64,000 nucleotides of DNA from assembly GCA_036250195.1 (NCBI GenBank), contig JAVHZZ010000002.1, forward strand, positions 273,734,960 through 273,798,959, in the 5' to 3' direction. The translations under genes and the position numbers were made by a program. Source of the stretch: Mixophyes australis (lineage: Eukaryota > Chordata > Amphibia > Anura > Limnodynastidae). The notes beneath the pieces were generated by a model. The model did no database searches. It was not told the origin of the DNA and was given only the letters and a program-made list of their open reading frames with translations. This document shows positions 34,461 to 46,100 of this stretch, piece after piece (the first letter of the stretch is position 1; each line of letters opens with the position of its first letter).

Positions 34461-34820
34461 AGATTTCAAACTCGCTAGGACCAATAGTAGAGCGCGAGGC
34501 GGAGGATGCAAAAAAACATTTGCATTGAGCGAGTTTGTTTTTAAAACGAGCGCTCCAACGGCAATAAACGAGCGCGGATTTTTTTTTCTTTTTCGAGCGC
34601 GAAATTTTATCGCGTCTCGCTAACAATTGAATACCCCCCTTAGATTCCAAACTCGCTAGGACCAATAGTAGAGCGCGAGGCGGAGGATGCAAAAAAAATT
34701 TGTATTGAGCGAGTTTGTTTTTAAAACAAGCGCTCCAACGGCAATAAACGAGCGCGGAATTTTTTTTCTTTTTCGAGCGCGAAATTTTATCGCGTCTCGC
34801 TAACAATTAAATACCCCCCT
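34461..34820. repeat. Tandemly duplicated right terminus of Harbinger (2 x about 181 bp)
   Basis: Two copies, about 34461-34641 and 34642-34821, each running from AGATT(T/C)CAAACTCGCTAGG through GAGCGCGAGGCGGAGGATGC, CGAGCGCGAAATTTTATCGC and TCTCGCTAACAATT to ATACCCCCCT. Each ends in a full terminal inverted repeat, so the element has two possible right ends. The copies differ at only a few positions, so the duplication is young. Confidence 0.9.
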
Positions 34821-34846
34821 TAGAATTGGTATTGAATTAGTATTGG

Positions 34847-34903
<57 letters not shown>

Positions 34904-35266
34904 TATATATATGATTACATAAAGACTGCAAATTAGATCAATAGTCCACAATGATATGTTCCATTTATTCCTGTGTTTACATGCTATAGCCTGGAAGAGT
35001 AATCTACCAATGATCAACTCCAGGGGGAGGGTTAATTCCAATCTCATTAAAAGGATAGATGGAAGATGCCATCAATCATAGTAGATAACATGACACTTTG
35101 TTCCACCGATCAGAGTATGACACGTCAGGTAATTGGGCATGGTTTACTGCATAAATATTTTCTTTCTGCCTTGTTTCTGGTTGCTTTGAAAAAGCAAGTA
35201 GCAAAACGTGTGTTGGCGTTCGCCTTGCTAGTGAATTTATTCACTCCAACAAAAGAATTACTAACT

Positions 35267-35310
<44 letters not shown>

Positions 35311-35615
35311 CATAATTAGTGTTAGCGCTAATCCTAATAAAGATCTGTATGTTAACGTATGAATGGTTGGGCATTCTGTGTCATTGAGACTAAGTGACAG
35401 TTGTTTTAGTTATATGGGGCATTCTATTCAGGGCATACTGAGTACTGACATTGGACTATTAGGAAGGAAACTATTATAAAAGAAGAATCTGGAGAATCTA
35501 TCACGATTATTAGAATATGGAGACCAATCATACTAAAAATAAAATTGTATAAAATCTATTATAATCATCAAGTTAGCTTGCAATGGAGTGATTCATGTTA
35601 TTATATATGAGTAAA
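34821..35615. other. Flank right of Harbinger: (TA)n, possible Penelope-like 3' sequence, (TAA)n
   Basis: (TA)n at about 34848-34912 and (AAT)n at about 35269-35311. Between them CTTTGAAAAAGCAAGTAGCAAAACGTGTG has the layout of a decayed hammerhead-like core. This may be the continuation of the Penelope-like 3' region interrupted at 22579. No coding. Confidence 0.4.
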
Positions 35616-36289
35616 TGTTACGAGCCGCGGCGGTGCCCAGCCCAGACGCGACTCACTTACCCACGTTCCGGCCGTCGCTATGGCGACCGGGACGTCACTT
35701 CCGCCCATAACCCGGCTGTTGCCGGGGCAACGGATGGACGCTTCAGCGCTGCGTCCCGGCGGTGAGTAGCCGGGCGCATGCGCTTAGTGTATTACTTGCC
35801 TGCGGGCTAATTAAATATTAGGTGCAAGGATATTGCCAGAGCTAGGCTCTGATTGGCTGGGCTTACTATTTAAGGCAATGAGGTCTGCTACCTCATTGCC
35901 GGTTATAGCTTCTGTTCCTCAGTCTGCTGACCTGCTTGTTCCTGTTCCTATCTAATGTATTCTGCTGACCTCTCGTGTATAACCTTTGGCTTTGGATTTG
36001 GACTTCGCTTGTGTATCCCGTGACCCTGACCTTTGGCCTGTTACCGTATCTCTTGTTTGCCTGTGACCCTTGACCGCGGCTTGTTAAGTGGACTTGCTAC
36101 CTGCTGCTGGTCCTTGACCTCTGCGTGGACCTCACTCCGCTTGCCTGGGTTCTCCACAGCCGGCACACACTTCACGACCCTCTTTCAGTCTGCAGCCTAG
36201 TCTGTCCCCACCATCAGGGGCTCCAGTGAACACCTGATTGGCAGAGTAGACTCCGGGTTGTGTTGTGCTGGCTGGAGGGGTTCCTAACA
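35616..36289 (+). repeat. 5' LTR of chromodomain Ty3/gypsy element
   Basis: 674 bp, beginning TGTTACGAGCCGCGG and ending GGTTCCTAACA. It matches the partial 3' LTR at 40446-40667. Contains a TATA-like CTATTTAAGG near 35867 and CpG-rich palindromic upstream sequence (GGCGACCGGGACGTCACTTC). The left flank is GTAAA, but no partner can be found because the 3' LTR is truncated. Confidence 0.88.
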
Positions 36290-36323
36290 TTATAACCGGC
36301 CCACACACTGAGACGAGGTTTTG

Positions 36324-37178
36324 ATGGATGAAAGCGGATCCACACCGTCTCCCGCACAAGCCTTAGCAGGCCATGTTGAGTCCTTGTACCAGATGATCCA
36401 GGGATTGGCTGAGCGGTTGTCCGTTCAAGAAGAAGCCGCGAAAACTTCACAATCCACTCCGAGTTCCACTTGTGAACCTAAGATGAATTTACCGGATTGG
36501 GTTTCTGGAGATAGATCCATTTTTCGAAATTTCAGGGAGAGCTGCAAGCTCTATTTCCGGTGGAAACCCCGCTCCTCTGGTTCAGAGCAACAAAGAGTCA
36601 GGATTATCATTTCCCTCCTACAAGGTGACCCCCAGTCTTGGGCCTTTTCTTTGCCACAGACCAGTCCTGCCATGTAGTCTGTAGACGCTTTCTTTGAGGG
36701 ATTAGGTCTACTATATGATGACCCGGATCGAATGGCCTCCGCAGAAGCTCATCTACGGGCCTTGAAACAAGGCCGGCGGTCGGCAGAGGAATATTGCGCT
36801 GAATTCCGTAGATGGTCACCTGATAGTGGATGGAATGACCCCGCCTTATGTAGTCAGTTCCGTCTCGATCTGTCGGAACAGATTGAAGACTCTTGGGTGC
36901 ATTACCCATCTCCTACCTCTCTGGAGGATCTGATGCACCTCTCCATTAAAATCGACATGAGATTTAAAGAGCGGAAAACCGAAAAGAAGGCATATTCACC
37001 TCCATCCGCCTGCATTCCTGTTTCCACGGATGGTGAGGAACCGATGCAATTAGGAGCGTATCGTCTCTCCCCTGAGGAAAGAGTCAGGAGACAATCACAA
37101 GGCCTATGTCTCTATTGTGGCACAAAAGGCCACTTTTCCCGTTCCTGCCCAAATAAGCTGGAAAAAGAACATGCCTAG
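36324..37178 (+). pseudogene. gag: Sushi-type Ty3/gypsy gag with one in-frame stop
   Basis: Starts MDESGSTPSPAQALAGHVES 35 bp after the LTR. A capsid-like region follows (KLYFRWKPRSSGSEQQRVRI, LLQGDPQSWAF, LRALKQGRRSAEEYCAEFRR) and ends in the zinc knuckle CLYCGTKGHFSRSC. A TAG interrupts the frame after TSPAM at about 36675; the frame is otherwise open for about 284 codons. It resembles the Gag family that gave rise to mammalian PEG10/RTL genes. The next frame (pol) lies in the -1 frame relative to gag; GGAAAAAGAA just before the gag stop is a possible but non-canonical slip site. Confidence 0.87.
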
Positions 37179-38842
37179 GGAACGAGGGGAGAGTTCACCT
37201 AGGTCTGCAGATTGTTTCCTCGAAAAATGCTGTATTGATTCCTGCACAGCTCATGTTCAGTGCTCTTTCTGTGAAACTATCGGCCTTCATTGACAGTGGA
37301 GCCGCTGGCAACTTCCTTGACATCGAGTTTGCCCGCTCTGCTGGGATTCCGCGGATTAAACTCCAATCTGCCATTACGGTATGTGGCTTAGACGGTAGTC
37401 CGTTGCCAGGCGGCAAGATTACTTTGGAGACCCCACCACTACAGTTGAACATTGGCGCTTTCCATTCGGAATCCATAGTCTTCCGTCTTATCGAATGTCC
37501 GTCGGTTCCTTTAATTCTGGGCCACCCCTGGCTATCCCGCCATAACCCCGTAATGGATTGGGTAAAAGGAGAAATTGTCCAGTTGAGCCCTCGTTGTACA
37601 CAGTCTTGCTTGACACTACCTCTGCGTGTGATTCAGTCTATTCCGGAGCAGCTCCCTTCATAGTATCATGACTACTGGGATGTTTTCTCCAAAAAGGCTG
37701 CTGACACTCTACCACCGCACCGAGATTTCGACTGTGCTATTGAGCTCATTCCGGGCTCTAAATTACCCAAGGGATGCCTGTACTCTCTCTCCTGTCCAGA
37801 GACCAAATCCATGCAAGAGTATATTGACGAAAACTTGGAGAAAGGCTTCATCAGGCCATTCAAGTCCCCAGTAGGAGCAGGGTGCTTCTTTGTATCCAAG
37901 AAGGACGGTGGACTCAGACCCTGTATCGATTATCAAGGGCTGAACCTTATTACGGTTAAGAACACCTATCCCCTTCCTCTCATCTCCGTACTTTTTGATC
38001 AATTAAGAGGGGCAACTATCTTCACAAAAATTGATCTTCGTGGTGCCTATAATCTCATACGTATTAGAGTAGGTGATGAGTGGAAGACGGCATTCAACAC
38101 ACTCTCGGGCCACTACGAATATCTGGTCATGCCGTTTGGCCTTAGTAATGCTCCTGCCGTATTCCAGTATTTGATTAATGAGGTGTTACGTGAGTTCCTG
38201 GGACACTTTGTTGTTTTCTACTTAGATGACATCCTCATATATTCAAAATCGTTGTCTGTGCACCAGGGTCATCTCAGACAAGTCCTACAGAAATTGCGGG
38301 AACATCACCTCTACACTAAACTCGAGAAATGCGAGTTCGAGGTCCAGAAGGTATCCTTCCTGGGCTATATAATCTCCTCAGAAGGTTTCTCCATGGACCC
38401 AACCAAGGTCCAAGCAATCCTGGATTGGGTACAACCAAATAACCTCAAGACGGTCCAGAGACTCCTGGGATTCGCCAATTATTACAGGAGATTTATTGGC
38501 GGTTTTGCTGATATCGTGGCTCCTATCGTCACCTCCACCCGCAAAGGAGGTGATCCAGCTCTTTGGTCACAACAGGCAATAACTGCATTCGAAACCCTGA
38601 AGAAAGCTTTTGTGTCTGCTCAGGTCCTCAGACACCCGGATACTAAGTTACCGTTTATTCTTGAGGTAGATGCCTCTGACGTCGGTGCTGGGGCCATCTT
38701 GTCACAAAAAGATCCCCAGACCCACCGCTTACATCCATGTGCCTTTTTTTCCCGTCAGTTTTCCTCAGCGGAAACCAACTATGACGTGGGAAACCGAGAA
38801 TTGCTGGCAATTAAATGGGCCTTTGAGGAATGGCGACACTGA
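37179..38842 (+). pseudogene. pol: Ty3/gypsy pol: protease, RT and first part of RNase H
   Basis: Protease: AFIDSGAAGNFLDIEFARS (active-site DSG) and PLILGHPWLSRHNPVMDW. A TAG at 37661-37663 follows, then RT in the same frame: [35 protein letters not shown] (first catalytic Asp), [31 protein letters not shown] (catalytic DD), [14 protein letters not shown], and RNase H beginning [16 protein letters not shown] and [14 protein letters not shown]. The frame breaks at 38842. Motifs are complete, so only a stop and a frame change separate this from an active-looking RT, which makes cDNA from the packaged RNA. Confidence 0.93.
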
Positions 38843-40380
38843 TAACGGATCATAAGAATCTGCAGTATATACAGTCAGCTAAACGTCTGAACCCCCGACA
38901 GGCTCGTTGGTCGCTATTCTTCACTTGGTTTAACTTTATTATCACCTATCTTCCTGGTTCTAAAAATATTCAAGCGGACGCCCTGTCCAGAAGTTTCCTG
39001 GCACATCATGCTCTGGTCACTTGCCCAGAACCTATTGTTCCTGTGTCTATGATCCATGCCGGATTAACTCAAGATTTGAGCTGTACCTTACAAAGGTTCC
39101 AGAGGTTGGCTCCTGACAATACTCCGGTAGGATGCTTGTTTGTTCCTGTTCATCTAAGAAAGTCAGTCCTTACCGAAGCACACAATAGTCAGTCTGCTGG
39201 ACACCCTGGAGTCTTCAAAACATTGGAAATCCTTTCCCGTACTGTATGGTGGCCATCACTGTCTGCTGACGTCAAGAGTCACGTATTGTCTTGTGAAGTT
39301 TGTGCTTTGTGCCCGGTAGGTCAGTTGGTTCCATTGGCCGCTCCTGCAAAACCTTGGACACATTTGTCCATGGACTTTATCGTTGATTTACCACCTTCTG
39401 CGGGACACAATACCATTTGGGTCGTGGTAGACCGCTTCAGAAAAATGGCACATTTCATTCCACTATCCCGGCTTCCTACTGCTCGAGATCTAGCCATTCT
39501 CTTCATACAACATATTTTCCGTCTCCATGGACTTCCTTCTGATATCGTTTCTGATCGTGGATCACAATTCATTGCACAATTCTGGAAATCCTTCTGTACC
39601 CTACTCGGAATTAAAATCAGCTTGTCATCCGCATACCACCCTCAGTCAAGCGGGCAAACCGAAAGGGTTAACCAGGCCTTAGAGCAATTTTTAAGATGCT
39701 ACACATCAGAATTCCATGATAACTGGTCCTCCTTGTTACCCTGGGCGGAATTTGCTTGTAATAATTCGTGCCACTCATCCACCAAAATCTCTCCGTCTTT
39801 TTGCAATTATGGCTTTCACCCCAGATCCAACACATTATACTCACTCAAATCTGCTGGTATCCAGGAGATCCGCTCCGCTCCACTGCCAGAGACCTCAGAC
39901 TTATCTGGACGAAGGTACACTCATCTTTGAGACGAGCTTCATTTGCTGCAAAAAAAAATTCTGACCGCCACCGTACCATCTGCTCTCTCAAGGTGGGCCA
40001 GAAAGTATGGCTCTCTACAAAAAATATCAAGCTCAGACAGCCTTGCAAAAAGTTGGGCCCTAAGTTCATCGGGCCATTCTCCATTATCAAGAAGGTTAAT
40101 TCCGTAGCATTCAGGTTAAAAATTCCGGTTTCGTTAAGGATCCCCAACACATTTCATTGTTCATTGTTGAAGCCGGTACTGTATCCTAGCCAATCTTCAA
40201 GTGTGCCTGGAAGAAATTCAAATAAACCACTAAGATATGTGGTCCAAAGGATCCTGGATTCCAAAAAAGTGAAAGGGCAGGTGCACTGCCTGGTGCAGTG
40301 GAGGAACCGCAGGTTAGAATAGCGGTCTTGGGTCCCGCGGAGACAACTCCATGCCCCTAAGCAATTGAAGGAGTTTTTCA
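38843..40380 (+). pseudogene. pol: Ty3/gypsy pol: RNase H end, integrase and chromodomain
   Basis: RNase H ends [20 protein letters not shown] and ADALSRSFL. Integrase: zinc-binding N-terminus HNSQSAGHPGVFKTLEIL...CEVCALC; core with Asp in LSMDFIVDLPPS, Asp in IVSDRGSQFIAQFW and Glu in GQTERVNQALEQFLRC. After a frame change near 39860 come the GPF module KFIGPFSIIKKVNSVAFRLK and a chromodomain YVVQRILDSKKVKGQVHCLV followed by QWR; TAG at 40320 cuts it before RSWVP. The chromodomain in this lineage guides integration to marked chromatin. A short deletion seems to join the two halves of RNase H at 38.84 kb. Confidence 0.92.
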
Positions 40381-40423
40381 GGAGATTCCCAAGAAAACCT
40401 GGATGTCGGGCCCCTCAACCCCT

Positions 40424-40445
40424 CCTCAAGGGGGGGGGGGGGTAC
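40424..40445 (+). other. Polypurine tract of gypsy element
   Basis: A run of AAGG followed by twelve or so G, then TAC, immediately before the TGTTACG of the 3' LTR. Confidence 0.8.
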
Positions 40446-40667
40446 TGTTACGAGCCGCGGCGGTGCCCAGCCGCCGCGACTCACTTACGCACGTCCCGGC
40501 CGTCGCCATGGCGACCGGGACATCACTTCCGCACATAACCCGGCCGTTGCGCTTAGTGTATTTCTTGCCTGTGGGCTAATTAATTATTAGGTGCAAGGGG
40601 GCTGGATATTGCCAGAGCTAGGCTCTGATTGGCTGGGCTTACTATTTAAGGCAATGAGGTCTGCTAC
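40446..40667 (+). repeat. 3' LTR of gypsy element, truncated
   Basis: Matches the 5' LTR from TGTTACGAGCCGCGG to GAGGTCTGCTAC, with about 75 bp missing internally (5' LTR 35721-35790 region). Similarity then stops at 40667, where the 5' end of the L1-like LINE begins. The remaining 400 or so bases of the LTR are not found after the LINE. Confidence 0.85.
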
Positions 40668-41220
40668 AGCTGCGTCTGTCGGGACGCATAGGGGGCAGGT
40701 TAGTGTGTGAGGGCACACTCCAAATTTTATCTGCCCACCTACCCCTTCCCCACCAAGTGCTGAGAGTATCCCCGCCAAAGTTGCTCCCTGGGTTTATGAG
40801 CGACAGACGCAAGGCCTATTCTGATACCTTAAAGTGTAAAGTTATGCCCTGGGGTCCCTCTGCGGTGCTCTACCTGCATCTCTAATACAATACAGCACCT
40901 ACAGGCTCCACAGAGCTCGCTGCCCTATAGTGCCTTATTCTGCCAGATTTCCAGTTTTCCCCTACAAGGGCAGTTTCAGGCTCCTGATTCATTCGTTCCA
41001 CATTCTACCTACTATTGGATCCTGTGCGGGATCCCTGGGGTGCACAATGACCCTCTAACCCCCTAAATGCTGACGGGGGGGGAAGTCTCTTCTACACTGC
41101 TTTTCAGTTCCAGATTCATGTGAACCCTCCTCCCTACGTGGGTCCGTCCATTGTAACTTACTCAACTAATCTGTCTGGGCAACTCTGGTCTAAAACTCCA
41201 GTCCTTGGTGCTCCTCTACA
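40668..41220 (+). other. L1-like LINE 5' untranslated region
   Basis: Non-coding, C-rich, beginning AGCTGCGTCTGTCGGGACGC. Internal promoter expected here, not directly identifiable. Confidence 0.6.
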
Positions 41221-42219
41221 ATGCCTAAGGGAGGTAAGAAATCTCATCCTAAAGTACTTCCTCAATATTTCTCGAAGCAATCGACTTCAACCCCACATCG
41301 GGCAAGGACAGACTCCCCTCACACTTCCACTGACTCTGAATCAGATGAGGATGATACCTCCCCGATAACCAGACGGGACTTTCTAACGCTAATCAAAGAA
41401 ATGAAAGAGCTTAAATCTTCCGTCCACTCAGAGGTGCAAACTGTCCTTCACTCACTACGCGCGGAGGTGGCGTCAATTGGTGTACGCACTGACCAAGTTG
41501 AACAAAGACTGGAAACGGTGGTGTCCTCTCAGACAGGAATGGAGGAGGATATTCTATGCCTTCGAAGTGATCTGACATCCGTCCAGGAACATCAAGAAGA
41601 TATGGATAATCGGGCTAGGAGGAATAACCTACGTCTAAAGGGTATCCGGGAAACCGTCGAATCTGCCCACCTGGATCAATACCAGAAGAAGCTCTTCTCC
41701 CAATTGGCTCCTAAGGTCCCAGAGGACCACTTGCTATTGGACAGAGCTCACAGAGCCCTAAAGCCCAGATCGACCGACCAGAGCCAGCCTATGGATGTTA
41801 TCCTCCGGCTCCATTTCTATACTGCCAAGGAGATGGTCTTGCGTGGGGCCAGAAAATTACACAACCTAACATACGAAGGTCACATCATACAGATTTTCCA
41901 GGACTTGTCACTGACCACCCTGGCCAGGCGACGGGAGTTCGCACCAGTAACGCAAGTTTTACGAGATCATAATGTGCGATATCGATGGGGCTTCCCCTTC
42001 CGCCTCTTCCTCTGGCATCAGGAACGTCAGATTTCTGCCCGCACCCTCCCGGAGGCTCTGGCTCTTCTTCGGCGGTTGGGTCTCGCTCCCGGGCCTTCCG
42101 CATTCGCTTCTCAATCATCTACTTCAGGAAATCAGGACACGACTCCGAGACCTCAAAGAGCACCACAACGCGAATGGTCCACAGTCCAGAATTCTTCCAC
42201 TCCTCGCAATACTACGTAA
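41221..42219 (+). CDS. L1-like LINE ORF1 RNA-binding protein
   Basis: 332 residues, open, starting MPKGGKKSHPKVLPQYFS. A basic Ser/Thr-rich N-terminus is followed by a coiled coil (about residues 55-130: EMKELKSSVHSEVQTVLHSL, QVEQRLETVVSSQTGMEEDI), then the RRM-like start NRARRNNLRLKGIRE and C-terminal domain segments MDVILRLHFYTAKEMVLRGA and GHIIQIFQDLSLTTLARR. L1 ORF1p forms trimers through the coiled coil and coats the LINE RNA as a chaperone. This copy has no internal stop even though ORF2 is dead. Confidence 0.87.
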   Translation: MPKGGKKSHPKVLPQYFSKQSTSTPHRARTDSPHTSTDSESDEDDTSPITRRDFLTLIKEMKELKSSVHSEVQTVLHSLRAEVASIGVRTDQVEQRLETVVSSQTGMEEDILCLRSDLTSVQEHQEDMDNRARRNNLRLKGIRETVESAHLDQYQKKLFSQLAPKVPEDHLLLDRAHRALKPRSTDQSQPMDVILRLHFYTAKEMVLRGARKLHNLTYEGHIIQIFQDLSLTTLARRREFAPVTQVLRDHNVRYRWGFPFRLFLWHQERQISARTLPEALALLRRLGLAPGPSAFASQSSTSGNQDTTPRPQRAPQREWSTVQNSSTPRNTT

Positions 42220-43190
42220 ATTAAATCCCTGACTGTCTTTTAGGGTTGGGAGATTCCTCACTCAGGGACAGTGCTTTGGGAGTGGGCCCTTATGAGAGAT
42301 GCACCTGCTTGGTTACTGGCCGCCCCAGCTGGTGGCTATTTAAAGAGTTGAGCTTACACGGAGACTTGTCCTCTGGGACGTACATATACTGTTTAGTTTT
42401 CAATGTAATTTTTGCATGTTCCAGGTCTACAGTTTCTGTCTGCCTTGTTGTCTCTGCTCTCTCTGTTAGCAGGTTGATCTCCATTCCCGCTACCTCTTCA
42501 GTTTCACAGCGTAATGTCCGTATGGATCTCCCTCGGAAGGCCGTATATCTTTTTTGATCATTAACAGGCCTGTTTGTGATTTTATGGTCTATTTGGGGCT
42601 GCTCTGTGATTTGTTTTTTGTTGTTTTTTTAGTGTCTGTTTGTATGTTTTGTCTTTTCTCTCCTTGCTCTCCGTTTTCCCTTCCCTGGGATTTCTTTTCA
42701 TGTTTACACTGGTACTTACTTGCATAGGTTACAATCCGTCTGCTATCATTGTACCCTTTAGCTAGACAATGTTCCATAGTTATTGTATATGTTTTCAACA
42801 TGTAGACCTGTGCTTCAGAGGTACCCTGACCCGCCATCTTCCTCCCCCACTTCCTTGACACACGGACCCACTGGGAGGTGGATACTCATTTACCCCCCCC
42901 TGTCGGCAACGTACCTGTCGCCCTCTCGGTTGGTAACCCCTAGCTATACACCCCATAGAGCTTGCTTGCTCTCAGCTGGTCCCCGGGTACCTAGAGTACC
43001 GCTCCATTTGTCCTACCAGCACCCTGGACGAGTGTTTCGCACCACACCTGTCCTCCTTCCCCTACCCTTCCCACACTCCCACAATGTATCCCCAGTTCTG
43101 GTCGTCCCTGATATTCATTCCTCTAGCAAGTCAGAAATCCGACTTCCTGCACACATGTTTTCTTCCTGACTCCTCTCCCTTGACTCTCTC
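42220..43190. other. L1-like LINE inter-ORF region
   Basis: About 970 bp between ORF1 and ORF2, longer than usual in L1. The frames present (42246-42557, 42783-43169) are not recognisable. Pyrimidine-rich. Confidence 0.45.
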
Positions 43191-46100
43191 ATGACCCTCC
43201 GTCTGATATCTTTTAATGTCAAAGGTCTCAACTCCCCTCAAAAAAGGGGCAAACTTTATGCTTCGTTACAGGCCCTTAAGGGTGACCTGGTATTCTTGCA
43301 GGAGACCCATTTTATTAAACATCTACATCCGGAACTTAAATCCAAAAGATTCCCCCTCACTTATCAATCCTGTGATGCTGCTAAGAAGAGATGCGGGATG
43401 GCTATCCTTTTCTCCCATAATCTTGTCTTCGATATTACAGACACATATAGAGACAAAGGAGGTAGATATCTTATTTTAGTGGGTAAGTTAAACAACCTCC
43501 CCTGCACATTAGTGAATATCTACTCCCCGAACCAAGACCAGCATAAATTTTTTAAACGTCTAGGAACCATACTCTCTTAGGTCCGTAGGGGAGAATTGAT
43601 AGTAGGTGGAGATTTCAACACAGTTCTTGTCCCCCATCTGGATAGGTCCGCCCCCTCAACTGCTCTTTCCGATGGGAGAGATAGGAGGAACTCCAGGGCT
43701 TTGCAGGATTTTATGAAACTGCATAATCTGTACGATACATGGAGAATTTCTGACCCTCTGGCCCGTGATTATTCTCTTTATTCCTCAGTCTACAAAACCT
43801 ACTCCCGAATTGACATGGTCCTGCTCAGCCACAATCTGACCCTTAAACTCACTAACTCCAATATTCACTCAATTACATGGTCTGATCATGCTCCAGTCTC
43901 GGCAGACCTCTCCTCCTCAGTTTCTCGCCCCTCTTCATTTTCTTGGAGACTTAACGAATCCCTCCTCTATAACCAGAATACGGTAGCCCACGTTAAATCT
44001 CTAATATCTGAATATTTTGAAACAAACGAGTCCCAGGATATCTCACCCTCCACACTCTGGAATGCCCATAAGGCGGTTATCAGAGGCCATCTAATGGCCT
44101 TGGCAGCGAATGCCAAAAAGGCAAGATTAGCTGAAACTGTACGCCTCTCCAAGTCTCTCCAGCAGCTGGAGGAACAACATAAATCCAACCTTGACCCTGC
44201 TTTACTTGAACAGATTCTCTCTGTGAGTGGTGAGCTCAACCTGCTTCTCTTCCACCGCGTGGCCAACAAGCTGAAATGGTTGAATCAACGCTTTTACGAA
44301 AAAGGTGATAAGGCGAATAAGCTCTTGGCCACTCGGTTGCGGACTAAAATTTTGCATCCCAATCTTATGGCTATTAGGGATTTTTCAGGGGTCCTGGTTT
44401 ACGATCCAAAATTAATTCAATCGGAATTCCAGAACTATTATCTGAAATTGTATAACCTTCCTCAATCACCCGAAGTCTCAGCCCATCGGGATCAGGCGTA
44501 GCATATAGATAAATTCCTGGAGGACGCTCGACTTCCGAAGCTTACTCCCCAGGCCGCGAATCATCTTAGTGAACCCGTCTACTTGGAGGAGGTAGGGCAG
44601 GTTATTAAGGCTCAGAAAGTGGGTAAGGCTCCTGGACCTGATGGGTTTTCGGCAGCGTACTATAAAAAGTTTGCGGCTCTCCCGGCCCCTCGCCTCTCCA
44701 CCCTTTTTAATTCTATACTGAAGGGCAATCCTTGGCCCAAAGAATCTCTGGAGGCTCGGATAACCCTGATCCACAAGGAGGGTAAATTGTGATAGCTACC
44801 ACCCAATATCCCTGCTTAACAATGACCTGAAACTATATGCCAAGATCCTGGCCAATCGCTTGAACACTGTACTCCCTGGGCTAGTTCACTATGATCAGGT
44901 GGGGTTTATCCCCGGTAGGCAAGCCAGGGACAACACGAGGAGAACTATTGACCTTATTCACATACTTAATACGAGGAAAACTTCCTCCATTATTTTATCC
45001 TTAAATGCCGAAAAGGCCTTAGACAGGATTTCCTGGCAGTTTATGACGCATACTCTTAAGCACTTTGGTCTCTCCGGGGATTTCCTGTCGGGGGTCCAGG
45101 CCTTATACTCCTATCCCTCAGCTAAGGTCATGGTTAATGGCTCTCCTTCCAATCCAGTCCCAATAAGTAATGGCACCCGCCAGGGACGCCCACTCTCTCC
45201 TTTAGTTTTCGCCTTGGTCATTTAACCTTTGGCAGCTACCATCTGAGCCTCCCCGGACATAAGAGGAGTGGAGACGGGAACTCTGGAGAGTAAGCTCTCC
45301 TTATTCGCAGACAATATACTTCTCACGCTCCAGCAACCAAGAACATCTTTGCCTAACCTGTTCTGCCTCCTCACGAGATACGGTGGTCTATCCGTGTATA
45401 AAATCAATATAACAAAATCTGAGGCCCTATTTCTTAATATGCCTTCTCAGGATTGCTCTGATCTCACCTCCCATTTTCACTTTAGATGGCAGAAGAAAAA
45501 ATATCTGGGGGTCTACATCACCACCTCATACGAATACCAGGAGAACTATCCAGCTCTTTTCCGTAAGCTCAAATCGGACGTTTTCTCCTGGCGGACCCTA
45601 ATCATTTCGTGGCTGGGCAGGATCATTTCGGTAAAAATGACTATTCTTCCTCAACTCCTCTACCTTTTTCAGACACTTCCTGTACGAATACCCCTAGCCA
45701 AAATATACTCTATGCAGCAACACCTTTCTAAATTTATGTGGCGGGGCAGGTCTCCCAGGCTCCGGCTGGCATTACTCAAAAAACCCAGGGTTTGTGGAGA
45801 CAGAGGTTTTCCAGACCTCAAGGCCTACTACTGGGCAGCCCAGATTAGCTCAATTGTTTCCTCATTTGCTCCTCCTGCATCTCACTCATGGGCGGACTTG
45901 GAGGCTGCCTATCTCTCCATACCTGGTCTATCTGGCCTTTGGGGAATTCCTTCTTATATTCGGAAGGCTCTAACTAAACGTTTCCAACCCTGGAATTTGC
46001 TGCCCGGATCTGGGAGTCCTGCAAGAGCCATCTTTCTGTCTTTCCTAATCCCCTACATATTATACCCCTTTGGCATAACCCCACTTTCCCCCCAGGTATG

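Larger units (their letters stand above)
22580..34820. mobile_element. Large autonomous-type Harbinger transposon (about 12.2 kb)
   Basis: The left end AGGGGGGTATTCAATTGTT(AGCGAG) is the inverted complement of the right end, which reads (CTCGCT)AACAATTAAATACCCCCCT, with one mismatch over about 25 bp. Inside are both genes of a PIF/Harbinger element in convergent order: a DDE transposase on the left (plus) and a Myb-like protein on the right (minus). Subterminal GC-rich clusters (CGAGCGCG, TTTCGAGCGCGAAA) near both ends are candidate binding sites. The 3-bp duplication is not clean: TTA to the left against TAG (or TAA against TTA, shifting by one). At over 12 kb it is unusually long for the superfamily, inflated by nested repeats and introns. 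Confidence 0.87.

Noticed and set aside
22577..34823. A clean TTA or TAA target duplication for Harbinger
   Set aside because: Left TTA/TAA and right TAG/TTA do not match in the same register; left as unresolved.
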